From positions 6,401,001-6,465,000 of the forward strand of contig NZ_CP133671.1 in assembly GCF_031326345.1 (NCBI RefSeq): a DNA stretch of 64,000 nucleotides, given 5' to 3'. Source of the stretch: Aureispira sp. CCB-E (GTDB lineage Bacteria; Bacteroidota; Bacteroidia; Chitinophagales; Saprospiraceae). A model generated the notes under the pieces. It had not been told where the DNA came from. It was given only the letters and a program-made list of their open reading frames with translations, and made no database searches. Positions 38,064 to 46,019 of this stretch are shown piece after piece. The position numbers and the translations under genes are program-made. The stretch's first letter is position 1. The number at the start of each line of letters is the position of its first letter.

Positions 38064-38237
38064 TAATAATGTGCGCTTTTTTCTTAATTTAAATTATCTA
38101 TTAGGCAAATGTCTATCATACACCCTAAACTTATCTAACAAAAAAAATGTTATCCATTTGTTTTTCTAACAATAACTAGCTGTGCTGTTATTGTTACAAT
38201 CCTTCAAAAAATAAAAATCTAACTAACCTAAATTTAT

Positions 38238-39212
38238 ATGAAAAAAATAGCCGTTTTTACTTCTGGAGGCGATGCTCCTGGAATGAATGCCTGTATTCGT
38301 GCCGTTGTTCGTGCTGCCATTCATTATAACATCGAAGTGGTCGGCATTCGCAGAGGCTACAAAGGCATGATTAACGATGATTTTATTCCAATGAATTCCA
38401 AATCTGTAAGCTATATCTTGCACAAAGGAGGAACCATTTTAGGTTCTGCTCGGAGCGATGAGTTTAGAACCGCTATGGGACGAAAAAAAGCCTATAACAA
38501 CCTAAAAAAACATGGTATTGACGGAATTGTTGCTATTGGTGGCGATGGAACGTTTACAGGAGCCAATATATTTATGCAAGAATATCCCGATATCGCCATA
38601 GTAGGGACGCCAGGAACAATTGACAACGATCTGTACGGAACCGATTTTACGATAGGTTACGATACCGCAATCAATACCGCTATGGAAGCTATTGATAAAA
38701 TCAAAGATACTGCCGACTCTCACGACCGATTGTTTTTTGTAGAAGTAATGGGACGTGATGTTGGGTTTATTGCTGCTCGTGCAGGAATTGCAGCAGGTGC
38801 CAAAGCCATTCTTATTCCTGAAAGTAAAACCAACATTGATGAATTGGTTCAACAACTACTAGACAATGCTGCCAAGAAGAAGTTGTCAAATATTGTGGTG
38901 GTTGCAGAGGGGGATGATGAAGGAGGTGCTTTAGAAATTTCTAAAAAAGTAAAAGCTCAAACAGATATTTTTGATATTCGTGTTACCATTTTGGGGCATA
39001 TGCAACGTGGGGGCTCTCCCACTTGTATGGACCGGGTTTTGGCAAGTAGAGTTGGCGTTGCTGCTGTAGAAGCACTCAAAAAAGGGCAAAAAGGAGTTAT
39101 GTTAGGGCAATTGCACCGAGAAATTCACGCTACTCCTTTTGAAAAAGCAATTAAACACCACAAGAAAATGAGCACTGTTTTGGAAGATTTATCCAAAATT
39201 TTAGCTTTTTAA
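38238..39212 (+). CDS. pfkA: 6-phosphofructokinase, ATP-dependent type
   Basis: A 324-residue glycolytic enzyme that phosphorylates fructose 6-phosphate. Signatures are KKIAVFTSGGDAPGMNACIR at the N-terminus, GIVAIGGDGTFTGANIF (the GGDG form, about 96-112), and the active-site TPGTIDNDLYGTDFTIGYDT with catalytic Asp. VEVMGRDVGFIAARAGIA and LGHMQRGGSPTCMDRVLASR follow. GGDGT and PGTIDND are typical of ATP-using rather than pyrophosphate-using enzymes. Length is that of bacterial short PFK. A strong terminator follows 6 bp after the stop. The IS ends 174 bp upstream and may lie within or near the promoter region. Confidence 0.97.
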   Translation: MKKIAVFTSGGDAPGMNACIRAVVRAAIHYNIEVVGIRRGYKGMINDDFIPMNSKSVSYILHKGGTILGSARSDEFRTAMGRKKAYNNLKKHGIDGIVAIGGDGTFTGANIFMQEYPDIAIVGTPGTIDNDLYGTDFTIGYDTAINTAMEAIDKIKDTADSHDRLFFVEVMGRDVGFIAARAGIAAGAKAILIPESKTNIDELVQQLLDNAAKKKLSNIVVVAEGDDEGGALEISKKVKAQTDIFDIRVTILGHMQRGGSPTCMDRVLASRVGVAAVEALKKGQKGVMLGQLHREIHATPFEKAIKHHKKMSTVLEDLSKILAF

Positions 39213-39217
39213 AAAAT

Positions 39218-39256
39218 AAGCCTTGCTCCTTAATTTCTGAGCAAGGCTTTGTTTTT
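39218..39256. terminator. Bidirectional terminator between pfkA and hmp
   Basis: Perfect 11-bp stem AAGCCTTGCTC / GAGCAAGGCTT with a 10-base loop and a T run on the right; A-rich DNA on the left suits the convergent hmp. Confidence 0.85.
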
Positions 39257-39282
39257 TTATTAATATACGAATACTTTTTGCT

Positions 39283-40491
39283 CTAAATATTAGCTGCTTC
39301 TAACTCTTCTGCTGGACCGAAAAACTCATAATGAATATTCTCTGCCTCAATCCCCCAATTGTCTAACAGCTGAAGTGTCTTGGCCATAAATGGTGTAGGT
39401 CCGCAGAAATAAATAGCACTCTCTTTCAAATTTGGAATAGATGCCAAAATACTCATATCTAAGTAACCTTTATGGTCAAAATCTTTCCCTAGTTCATCCG
39501 TCGCCAAAGGCTGATCATACACCAATACTGTATTTACTTTCTTGCTCTTTCCTGCTTCAATTTCGCCGCCAAAAGCACGCACGTCACTGTTCAAAGCACA
39601 CTGAACCAAAGTAACAGTTCTATCTGTTTGGCGAGTCAAATAATGATACATACTCATTAAAGGGGTAATCCCCACTCCACCAGCAATCAATACAACAGGC
39701 TTTTCTTCTGCTTGGAGCACAAATTCACCAGAAGGCATTCCGATACTCAATGTGGCTCCTTCTTCTATATGATCGTGCAAATAAACAGAAGCAATTCCGT
39801 CTGGAGTTCCCGTTTCCTTCTTCACGCTAATTCTCAAATAATCCTTGCAATTACAATCTGACAAACTATAATTTCGAGTATGTAAGTGATCTGTACCAGG
39901 AATATTTAGAGTTAATCCAATATATTGACCAGGTAAAAATTTAGGGACGGTCGTTCCATCTTTGCGTTGTAAATAAAATGAAGTCACAACAGCACTTTCT
40001 TTTACTTTTTTGATTACTACAAAGTCTTCCTGACCTCTAAATCCTCCTTTATCTTGCGCTCTATTCGCATACAAGTCTTCTTCTCTATTAATCAAAATAT
40101 CAGCCAAAGCCTGATAAGCCTCTGCCCAAGCATTGACAATTTCAGGAGTGGCAGCCTCTCCTAGTACTTCTCCTATTGCAGCCAATAAATTTTCACCAAC
40201 AATAGGATACATATCTGGTGTGATATACAAACTAGCATGTTTTTGAGCGATTGACTCTACTGCTCCCCCCAATACCTCTAATTGATCAATATACTTAGCA
40301 TACATAAAAATCGCATTAGCCAGTACTTTTGGCTGTGATCCTTTCTTTTGATGCGTCATGTTAAAGATATTCTTTAGTTCTGGATGTCTAGCAAACATAC
40401 GCTTATAAAAGACTTTTGTAATAGATTCTCCGTGTTCTGCTAATACTGGCGCTGTTGACTTTACGATTTCTATCGTTTTATCTGCAATCAT
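39283..40491 (-). CDS. hmp: Flavohaemoglobin (nitric oxide dioxygenase)
   Basis: A 402-residue protein that oxidises nitric oxide to nitrate. The globin domain (about 1-140) includes the proximal His in VESIAQKHASLYIT. The FAD domain (about 150-260) has the RNYSLSD motif. The NAD domain (about 265-395) has VVLIAGGVGITPLMSMYHYL and IYFCGPTPFMAKTLQLLD. Length and order are standard. Its gene is divergent from a Crp/Fnr-type regulator gene. The 112-bp spacer carries two identical-form palindromes, which points to regulation by that protein in response to nitric oxide or related stress (inference). Confidence 0.96.
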   Translation of the reverse strand: MIADKTIEIVKSTAPVLAEHGESITKVFYKRMFARHPELKNIFNMTHQKKGSQPKVLANAIFMYAKYIDQLEVLGGAVESIAQKHASLYITPDMYPIVGENLLAAIGEVLGEAATPEIVNAWAEAYQALADILINREEDLYANRAQDKGGFRGQEDFVVIKKVKESAVVTSFYLQRKDGTTVPKFLPGQYIGLTLNIPGTDHLHTRNYSLSDCNCKDYLRISVKKETGTPDGIASVYLHDHIEEGATLSIGMPSGEFVLQAEEKPVVLIAGGVGITPLMSMYHYLTRQTDRTVTLVQCALNSDVRAFGGEIEAGKSKKVNTVLVYDQPLATDELGKDFDHKGYLDMSILASIPNLKESAIYFCGPTPFMAKTLQLLDNWGIEAENIHYEFFGPAEELEAANI

Positions 40492-40511
40492 TTCTCTTAT
40501 TTTTATATACG

Positions 40512-40525
40512 ATGATTTTCATCAT
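40512..40525. promoter_or_regulatory. Operator-like palindrome ATGAT-TTTC-ATCAT (site 1)
   Basis: A perfect 5-4-5 palindrome, 20 bp upstream of the hmp start codon. The layout matches Crp/Fnr-type sites (FNR uses TTGAT-N4-ATCAA). The minus-strand -7 box predicts that this site lies just downstream of the hmp start of transcription. Confidence 0.65.
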
Positions 40526-40550
40526 AATTATTAAATTGTCCTTATACTTG

Positions 40551-40558
40551 CAAATATA
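40551..40558 (-). promoter_or_regulatory. -7 box TATATTTG of hmp
   Basis: An exact TAnnTTTG match on the minus strand, followed by C. It would start transcription at about 40545, giving a leader of about 55 bases. A weaker TATACTTG lies at 40543-40550 on the plus strand for the regulator gene. Confidence 0.5.
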
Positions 40559-40581
40559 CTTCAAGTGTTAGGAGAAAACTT

Positions 40582-40595
40582 ATGATTCAAATCAT
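40582..40595. promoter_or_regulatory. Operator-like palindrome ATGAT-TCAA-ATCAT (site 2)
   Basis: The same half-sites and spacing as site 1, with centres 70 bp apart. It is centred about 42-43 bp upstream of the predicted hmp transcription start, the usual place for a class II Crp/Fnr activator site, and ends 8 bp before the regulator ATG. Confidence 0.65.
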
Positions 40596-40603
40596 ATAGA
40601 ACA

Positions 40604-41200
40604 ATGATAGATCGACAGATTTTACAACAATACCCGTTTAAAATAATCAATTATAAAAAAGGAGCCTATATATTTGAAAAAGGCAATACCCCAAGGTATT
40701 ACTTCCAAATTATTTCAGGCGGAATTAAAATGAGCTATTACAACGATAAAGGCAATGAGTTTATACAAGGGATTTTTGGCAAGAATAAAAGTTTTGGAGA
40801 ACCTCCTTTGATTGCCAATTTGAAATACCCTGCCAATGCTATTGCTCTAAGCAAATCTTCTATCATTCAAATCCCTAAAAGCAGTTTTGAGCAACTACTA
40901 ACCGACCACCACTCGATCCACTTAAACATTACCAAAATGCTTTCCAAACGTCTATACTTTAAAGCAGTGATGGCAAATGGGATTACCTCCAACTCGGCAG
41001 AGGAAGCAATCATTTCTTTATTCAACTACATCAAATTTAATGTCTATAACCAAACAGAAGATTTTAGTTGTCGAATCGATTTGACACGCAAGAACATTGC
41101 AGGATTGACAGGCTTAACTACCGAAACGACGATTCGAAAAATAAAAGAAATGGAAAGTCAAGCTCGTCTAAAGATTATTGATGGAAAAGTGTATTATTAA
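40604..41200 (+). CDS. Crp/Fnr family transcriptional regulator
   Basis: A 198-residue protein. An N-terminal cyclic-nucleotide-binding fold (about 1-115) has KKGAYIFEKGNTPRYYFQII and the GKNKSFGEPPLIANLKYPAN segment. A C-terminal winged helix (about 140-198) has SCRIDLTRKNIAGLTGLTTE with recognition helix TTETTIRKIKEM. No FNR-type N-terminal cysteine cluster is present, so it is not an oxygen-sensing iron-sulphur FNR. Being divergent from hmp, it is probably the nitric oxide or redox-responsive regulator of hmp and of itself (inference). A five-codon ATG frame behind AGGAG precedes it and overlaps site 2. Confidence 0.9.
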   Translation: MIDRQILQQYPFKIINYKKGAYIFEKGNTPRYYFQIISGGIKMSYYNDKGNEFIQGIFGKNKSFGEPPLIANLKYPANAIALSKSSIIQIPKSSFEQLLTDHHSIHLNITKMLSKRLYFKAVMANGITSNSAEEAIISLFNYIKFNVYNQTEDFSCRIDLTRKNIAGLTGLTTETTIRKIKEMESQARLKIIDGKVYY

Positions 41201-41219
41201 CTAGTATTTCTAAAAAAGC

Positions 41220-41260
41220 ATACTACACAAACTACTTTCGAGTACTTTGTGTAGTATTTA
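41220..41260. terminator. Bidirectional terminator
   Basis: Stem ATACTACACAAA / TTTGTGTAGTAT with an inner loop, between the regulator gene and the convergent cysQ. Confidence 0.75.
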
Positions 41261-41306
41261 TAATTTATAGCATTTCAATAATCCTCTGGGAGAGAAAACA
41301 CTTTTC

Positions 41307-42089
41307 CTACTCTTCCAAATTTGCATAAGCAACAAAGTAAGGATTGAGCATATTCTCTTTGTTGTAAACAACTGGATCGGTTGTATTATACTGCAATACC
41401 TTGCCTCCTGCTTCTTCCAAAACAATTTGAGCCGCCGCTGTATCCCACTCCATGGTAGGAGCTACACGAGGATATAAGTGTGCTTTTCCTGTTGCTAATA
41501 ACAAAAACTTAAGCGAACTCCCTTTAGAAACCATATTAGGTTCGTCCAACGCCTCTATGAATGCCTTTGTTTCATCATTTAAGTGCGAACGAGAACAAAC
41601 CACATTGATTCCTTTGTCCTGCATAGTAAATGTAGGGGCTTGGATTTCTTGCGTTTGGCCATCTTTTTTCAAAAATGCACCATCACCAATAGAAGCCCAA
41701 TACAATTCGTCGAGCACAGGAGCATATACAATTCCCATGACTACTTTGCCAGCATGAACCAAAGCAATATTTACCGTAAACTCACCATTGCGTTTGATAA
41801 ATTCCTTTGTACCGTCCAAGGGATCTACCAACCAATAATACTCGTATTGGCTGCGTTCTGCATAAGCCACCGCCTTGTTTTCTTCAGAAATAATAGGATA
41901 CTGTATTGGCAATGCCTCTAGCCCTTTGCAAATAACGGCATTAGAAGCTTGATCAGCAGCTGTTAGAGGAGAGTCGTCTGCTTTTTTGATAATTTCGATT
42001 CCTTCGCAGTCTTTATAAATTTCCAAAATAGCCGCTCCTGCATCAACAGCAATATCACATAAGGCAGGAATTAATTCTTTATAAGTCAT
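41307..42089 (-). CDS. cysQ: 3'(2'),5'-bisphosphate nucleotidase CysQ
   Basis: A 260-residue inositol-monophosphatase-fold enzyme that removes the 3'-phosphate from PAP or PAPS in sulphur metabolism. Metal-binding motifs are DSPLTAADQASN, the PIISEEN glutamate, WLVDPLDGTKEFIKRNGEF (DPxDGT) and MEWDTAAAQIVLEEAGGKV (WD). The FI(K/R)RNGEF segment is typical of CysQ rather than SuhB. The ATG at 42089 was chosen because the family starts with a helix like MTYKELIPALCDIAVDAGAA; the frame is open for 27 codons upstream. It lies 109 bp downstream of the helicase gene on the same strand. Confidence 0.93.
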   Translation of the reverse strand: MTYKELIPALCDIAVDAGAAILEIYKDCEGIEIIKKADDSPLTAADQASNAVICKGLEALPIQYPIISEENKAVAYAERSQYEYYWLVDPLDGTKEFIKRNGEFTVNIALVHAGKVVMGIVYAPVLDELYWASIGDGAFLKKDGQTQEIQAPTFTMQDKGINVVCSRSHLNDETKAFIEALDEPNMVSKGSSLKFLLLATGKAHLYPRVAPTMEWDTAAAQIVLEEAGGKVLQYNTTDPVVYNKENMLNPYFVAYANLEE

Positions 42090-42197
42090 TATTCTTTTTA
42101 TAGTTTTAATTTTAAGCAATTTATGCTCTAACGTCACTCCGCTTGCACCTTTCCTTCTGACTACTAACAAGATACACTCTTGACAAACAAGCGACTC

Positions 42198-43571
42198 TTA
42201 TCTTTTTTTGTGGCGTCCTTTTTTAGACGTACTTTTTTTCCCTTTATTCGCTTTTGAAATATACCCTGAATTGGATTTTCCAGTATATTTTTTAGGGCGT
42301 TTGCTTTTCTTATTCTTAATCTTAGTAATATGACTCTTTTTCTCATGAAATGCGCCTTTATAATCAGGATTTTCCTTGTGCTTTTGTGCGTCAATTTCAC
42401 GTTCCATTTCTTGATTTTCAAAAAATGGGGTTTCGGTCACCTCTACCTCTTCAGGTAAGTTACATATTGGAATAGACATTCTAATCTTTTTCTCTATTTT
42501 ATCAATATGATAAACTTCTGCCTTTGTGAAAAAGGTAATCGCTGCACCGGTTCTAAAAGCACGCCCAGTCCGTCCTATTCGATGAACATAATCTTCATAA
42601 ATTCTAGGAACATCAAAATTAATAACATGACTGACATCTTTAATATCAATCCCTCTAGCCATAACATCTGTGGCTACTAAAATGCGTATAGCACCATTTT
42701 TAAAATCTTGAAACGCATTAATTCTCGTATTTTGCCCCTTGTTAGAATGAATCAAGCGAATGTTGTCTTTCCCATACTTTTGTAGTCGGTCAAAAATTAA
42801 GTTTGCGGACTGTTTGGTTCTAACAAAAATAATAATTCGATGAAATGCCTCTTCATCTTTTAACAGATGCGCTAATAAATTCAACTTTGTTAGAAAATTT
42901 GGCACGGCATAACGTGTTTGTTCTACCGTTTCTACAGGCGTTGCCTCAGGCGTAATCTCAATTTTGATGGGAAAATCCATAAAATTCCAACTCAATTCTT
43001 CTACTTTTGGAGAGAAGGTTGCAGAAAACAAAAGATTTTGTTTTTTGGTAGGCACTACTTCTAAAATAGTGTTTATCTGTCCCATAAACCCCATATCCAT
43101 CATTCTATCTGCCTCATCTAAGACCATTATTTCTACCTTATTCAGTTTGATATTCTCCTTTTGATACAGTTCGAGAATTCGTCTTGGAGTTGTAATAATA
43201 AGATCTACTCCATCCTGAATTGCTTTTGCTTGGGATTTGCGCCCAACACCACCATAGATGCCCTGGTAGCGAAGATCTGTATATTTTGCCAACTCAGCGA
43301 CTTGTTGTGTCACTTGCACAACCAACTCTTTGGTTGGGACCACAATAATACACCTTGCCGCTATGCCTTGTGCATAACTCAACCGTTGTAATATCGGTAG
43401 CACATAAGCGGCTGTTTTCCCTGTTCCTGTTTGAGCAATACCAATAACGTGTTGCCCTGATCGAATAGCAGGAATAGCCTTAATTTGAATTGGAGTTGCT
43501 TGTTCAAATCCCAAATCATCCAAGGCATTGATGTATTGTCTCGTTAGTTTTAATTCTTCAAAACTTACCAT
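42198..43571 (-). CDS. DEAD-box ATP-dependent RNA helicase (RhlE-like)
   Basis: A protein of about 457 residues with all helicase motifs: Q motif GFEQATPIQIKAIPAI, Walker A GIAQTGTGKTAAYVLPIL, Ia VVPTKELVVQ, II VLDEADRMMDMGF, III LLFSATFSP, IV IIIFVRTKQSANLIFDRLQK, V VATDVMARGIDI and VI DYVHRIGRTGRAFRTG. A Lys/Arg-rich tail (about 385-457, with repeated KNKKSKRPKK-like segments) should bind RNA. It probably unwinds RNA during ribosome assembly or decay, especially in the cold. The ATG at 43571 (MVSFEELKL) fits the family; another in-frame ATG lies five codons upstream at 43586. Confidence 0.95.
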   Translation of the reverse strand: MVSFEELKLTRQYINALDDLGFEQATPIQIKAIPAIRSGQHVIGIAQTGTGKTAAYVLPILQRLSYAQGIAARCIIVVPTKELVVQVTQQVAELAKYTDLRYQGIYGGVGRKSQAKAIQDGVDLIITTPRRILELYQKENIKLNKVEIMVLDEADRMMDMGFMGQINTILEVVPTKKQNLLFSATFSPKVEELSWNFMDFPIKIEITPEATPVETVEQTRYAVPNFLTKLNLLAHLLKDEEAFHRIIIFVRTKQSANLIFDRLQKYGKDNIRLIHSNKGQNTRINAFQDFKNGAIRILVATDVMARGIDIKDVSHVINFDVPRIYEDYVHRIGRTGRAFRTGAAITFFTKAEVYHIDKIEKKIRMSIPICNLPEEVEVTETPFFENQEMEREIDAQKHKENPDYKGAFHEKKSHITKIKNKKSKRPKKYTGKSNSGYISKANKGKKSTSKKGRHKKR

Positions 43572-43805
43572 ATCTCTTGTATTCACAGTCTGTTTATTGA
43601 TACCAACAAAGGTAAGGCTTTATTGTTAGAGTTGCACTGTGTTTAAAGATTCTTTCTTGTATTTGCTCATTTGTAATTTGTCTGCACCTCTTTTGCTTCT
43701 AGCCGCCCCTCCAAAAGAACCATAAATTGCCCAACTACTTAATTGATGATTCAGAAAGAATTGCGTATATTGCTTATTATCATTAACTACCAAACCAAAT
43801 ACATC

Positions 43806-44486
43806 ATGAAGACACTTCCTGTAACACTACTACTTTGTTGCTTTTCTTTTTGGGCAACATCTTCTGTTCAGGCTCAAGCTATTATAGATTATTACAACCT
43901 ATTAGCAGACTACGATGATGATATAAAAATACATCCTATTGTATCCAAAGATGGAAAATGGATTGTCCAAAGTGTGGAGTCTAGCAATGCGACAGTTTTT
44001 GTCGATGAAAAAAACAATTTTATTGAGATAAAAGACAAGGCATTTGGCGATATTTTTACGTTACAAGTGAGTTTATTGAAGAAATCTAATGGAGAAACAA
44101 TTGCTGCAGTTGTAAAAAATCACATGGACATTTTCCTTCATGGTGAAATTCATATTCTCAAACTCCGTAATGGTCGATGGAATGATATAACAGAACAAGT
44201 TGTTCCCGAATTGACATATAGAGATTTTTCAGAACAAACCATGGGTTTGGCAGCCGCAGCATTCAACCCTGCTCTAAACCATCATTTAGAGTTTGGTTAT
44301 CAACTGCCTCGAACGGGAAGTACGGCTTCTGCTCAAATGCAAACTCAAATATTAAAAGAAAAGTGCCAAAACAATGACCCCTCAGTAAGAGAATACTGCG
44401 GTTCGCTTCACGAGATCACCTACTCTTCTATTCAGTTGTTGTGGAATCCTATAGAAGGGAAATTTTCAATTGGAGACAAAAAATAA
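43806..44486 (+). CDS. Exported protein of unknown function
   Basis: A 226-residue protein starting at the ATG at 43806 (MKTLPVTLLLCCFSFWATSSVQA, clear signal peptide); the longer frame from 43743 adds a non-signal-like extension. The mature part starts QAIIDYYNLLADYDDDIKIH and contains KDGKWIVQSVESSNATVFVD, a TLQVSLLKKSNGETIAAVVK strand pair, and two Cys (CQNNDPSVREYC) that could form a disulphide. Hydrophobicity fits a soluble periplasmic or secreted protein. No family was recognised. It stands alone with its own terminator. Confidence 0.75.
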   Translation: MKTLPVTLLLCCFSFWATSSVQAQAIIDYYNLLADYDDDIKIHPIVSKDGKWIVQSVESSNATVFVDEKNNFIEIKDKAFGDIFTLQVSLLKKSNGETIAAVVKNHMDIFLHGEIHILKLRNGRWNDITEQVVPELTYRDFSEQTMGLAAAAFNPALNHHLEFGYQLPRTGSTASAQMQTQILKEKCQNNDPSVREYCGSLHEITYSSIQLLWNPIEGKFSIGDKK

Positions 44487-44934
44487 AGCAATAACTTTGC
44501 TAAGTATATAGAAGACCAACGCTAGTATTGGTCTTCTTTTTTTTAAGACAAAACTAATATTTTTAAAAACAATTTGTCGACTAACTTGTTATAATAGTAT
44601 AGTTTTTAAGACAATCGTTTAGAAAGACTATTCCATAGATTCTAGCTTTCTGTTACACCAACATGTAAGCAAAAGTAGTGTCCTGTTCTTTGCGTTTTAG
44701 CAATTGTTTGTACAGTATTTGATACTATTGATAATTCCATATATCCTTTAGTTTAAATAACTTTTATCTCCTTCAAATATAGAAGCCTAAGCGATAGTAG
44801 GGTCATTCTATTAGACACAAAGCCATAAGTGGTAGGGCTAGTCTATGCCATAAAGGATGTATGTGCCTTGCCACAGATTAATCCGATAGAATCTATGCAT
44901 CATTTTCAAAAAAATACAAAATATATATTTACAA
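44487..44934. other. Intergenic region
   Basis: Apart from the terminator at 44510-44544 the region is AT-rich, without recognised gene or repeat. Confidence 0.5.
44510..44544 (+). terminator. Rho-independent terminator
   Basis: Perfect 10-bp stem AGAAGACCAA / TTGGTCTTCT, 8-base loop, then T7, following the exported protein gene. Confidence 0.88.
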
Positions 44935-45939
44935 ATGGACGAAAAAATAACCGATCAATTCCAAGATCAAATGACTTCCTCTTGGGACAAAATTATGGAT
45001 AAGTTGGCTCACTGGGTCGATGCGATTATATTAAACTTACCCAATTTAATTTTAGCAATTCTTATTTTTACAATTGCTTATTGGTTGTCAACATATGTCA
45101 AAAATTGGGTAAACAAATTGCTTAGGAAACCCATAAAAGAAGCGTCTATTAGAGGCTTAATTTCAAATATTGCATCTATTGTGTTTATTACATTAGGGCT
45201 GATCTTAGCTTTAAATGTATTAAATCTAAATGATGTTTTAACATCTATTCTAGCAGGGGCAGGGGTAGCCGGTCTTGCTGTAGGTTTGGCTCTACAAGGA
45301 ACTCTAGCCAATACATTTTCTGGAATATTCTTAGCTGTTAGGGACGTCATTAGTGTTGGCGACTGGGTAGAGACCAATGGCTATTCAGGATCTATTGTAG
45401 AAATTGATTTAAGAAATACAAAGCTGAAAGAAGCAGATAATAATATTGTTGTCATTCCCAATCAAATGATTTTAGACAATCCTTTTAAAAATTACGGATT
45501 AACAACCAAAATTCGATCTACAATCAAATGTGGCGTAGCGTATGGCTCCGACCTTGAAGCGGTTCAAGAAATAGCTAAGGAAGCCATCAAAGAACTTTAC
45601 CCACCTCAAGGAGGACAAGAAATAGAATTTCATTATTTGGAATTTGGGGGTAGTTCTATTGATTTTCAGCTGCGTTTCTGGGTGAATGCAACGAAGAAAT
45701 TAACAGCTTTAGAAGCCAAAAGTAAAGCCATGATTGCTTTGAAGAAAGCCTTTGATGCCAATAATATAGATATACCATTCCCTATTCGAACACTTTATGT
45801 TCCTAAAATAGAAGACAAGGTGCCAGATATTGCTGGAGATCAGGAAGAAAAATGTGAGGAAGAACCCGAAAAAGTTCCTGAGAAAAAAGCCAGTGAAAAA
45901 TGGTTGGAGCGAGAAATTTTCAACCGAGATAAGCATTAA
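44935..45939 (+). CDS. Small-conductance mechanosensitive channel (MscS family)
   Basis: A 334-residue inner-membrane protein. Three helices lie in the N-terminal third: ILNLPNLILAILIFTIAYWL, ISNIASIVFITLGLILALNV and the pore-lining ILAGAGVAGLAVGLALQGTL, which has the Gly/Ala packing of TM3. The cytoplasmic beta domain starts at FSGIFLAVRDVISVGDWVE (the GDWV motif) with VVIPNQMILDNPFKNY, followed by the alpha/beta cage. The C-terminal 45 residues are Glu/Lys-rich and look disordered. MscS channels release solutes on osmotic downshock. It stands alone between long gaps. Confidence 0.95.
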   Translation: MDEKITDQFQDQMTSSWDKIMDKLAHWVDAIILNLPNLILAILIFTIAYWLSTYVKNWVNKLLRKPIKEASIRGLISNIASIVFITLGLILALNVLNLNDVLTSILAGAGVAGLAVGLALQGTLANTFSGIFLAVRDVISVGDWVETNGYSGSIVEIDLRNTKLKEADNNIVVIPNQMILDNPFKNYGLTTKIRSTIKCGVAYGSDLEAVQEIAKEAIKELYPPQGGQEIEFHYLEFGGSSIDFQLRFWVNATKKLTALEAKSKAMIALKKAFDANNIDIPFPIRTLYVPKIEDKVPDIAGDQEEKCEEEPEKVPEKKASEKWLEREIFNRDKH

Positions 45940-45952
45940 TATAAACATCCAT

Positions 45953-45994
45953 AAAAAATCGGTCTGTCATGTAGAATGGCAGACCGATTTTTTT
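45953..45994. terminator. Bidirectional terminator
   Basis: Long stem AAAAAATCGGTCTGTCAT / ATGGCAGACCGATTTTTTT with a 5-base loop. It serves both the MscS gene and the convergent isomerase gene. Confidence 0.9.
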
Positions 45995-46019
45995 ATGGAT
46001 AAAAGTATGTTTTCAAATC

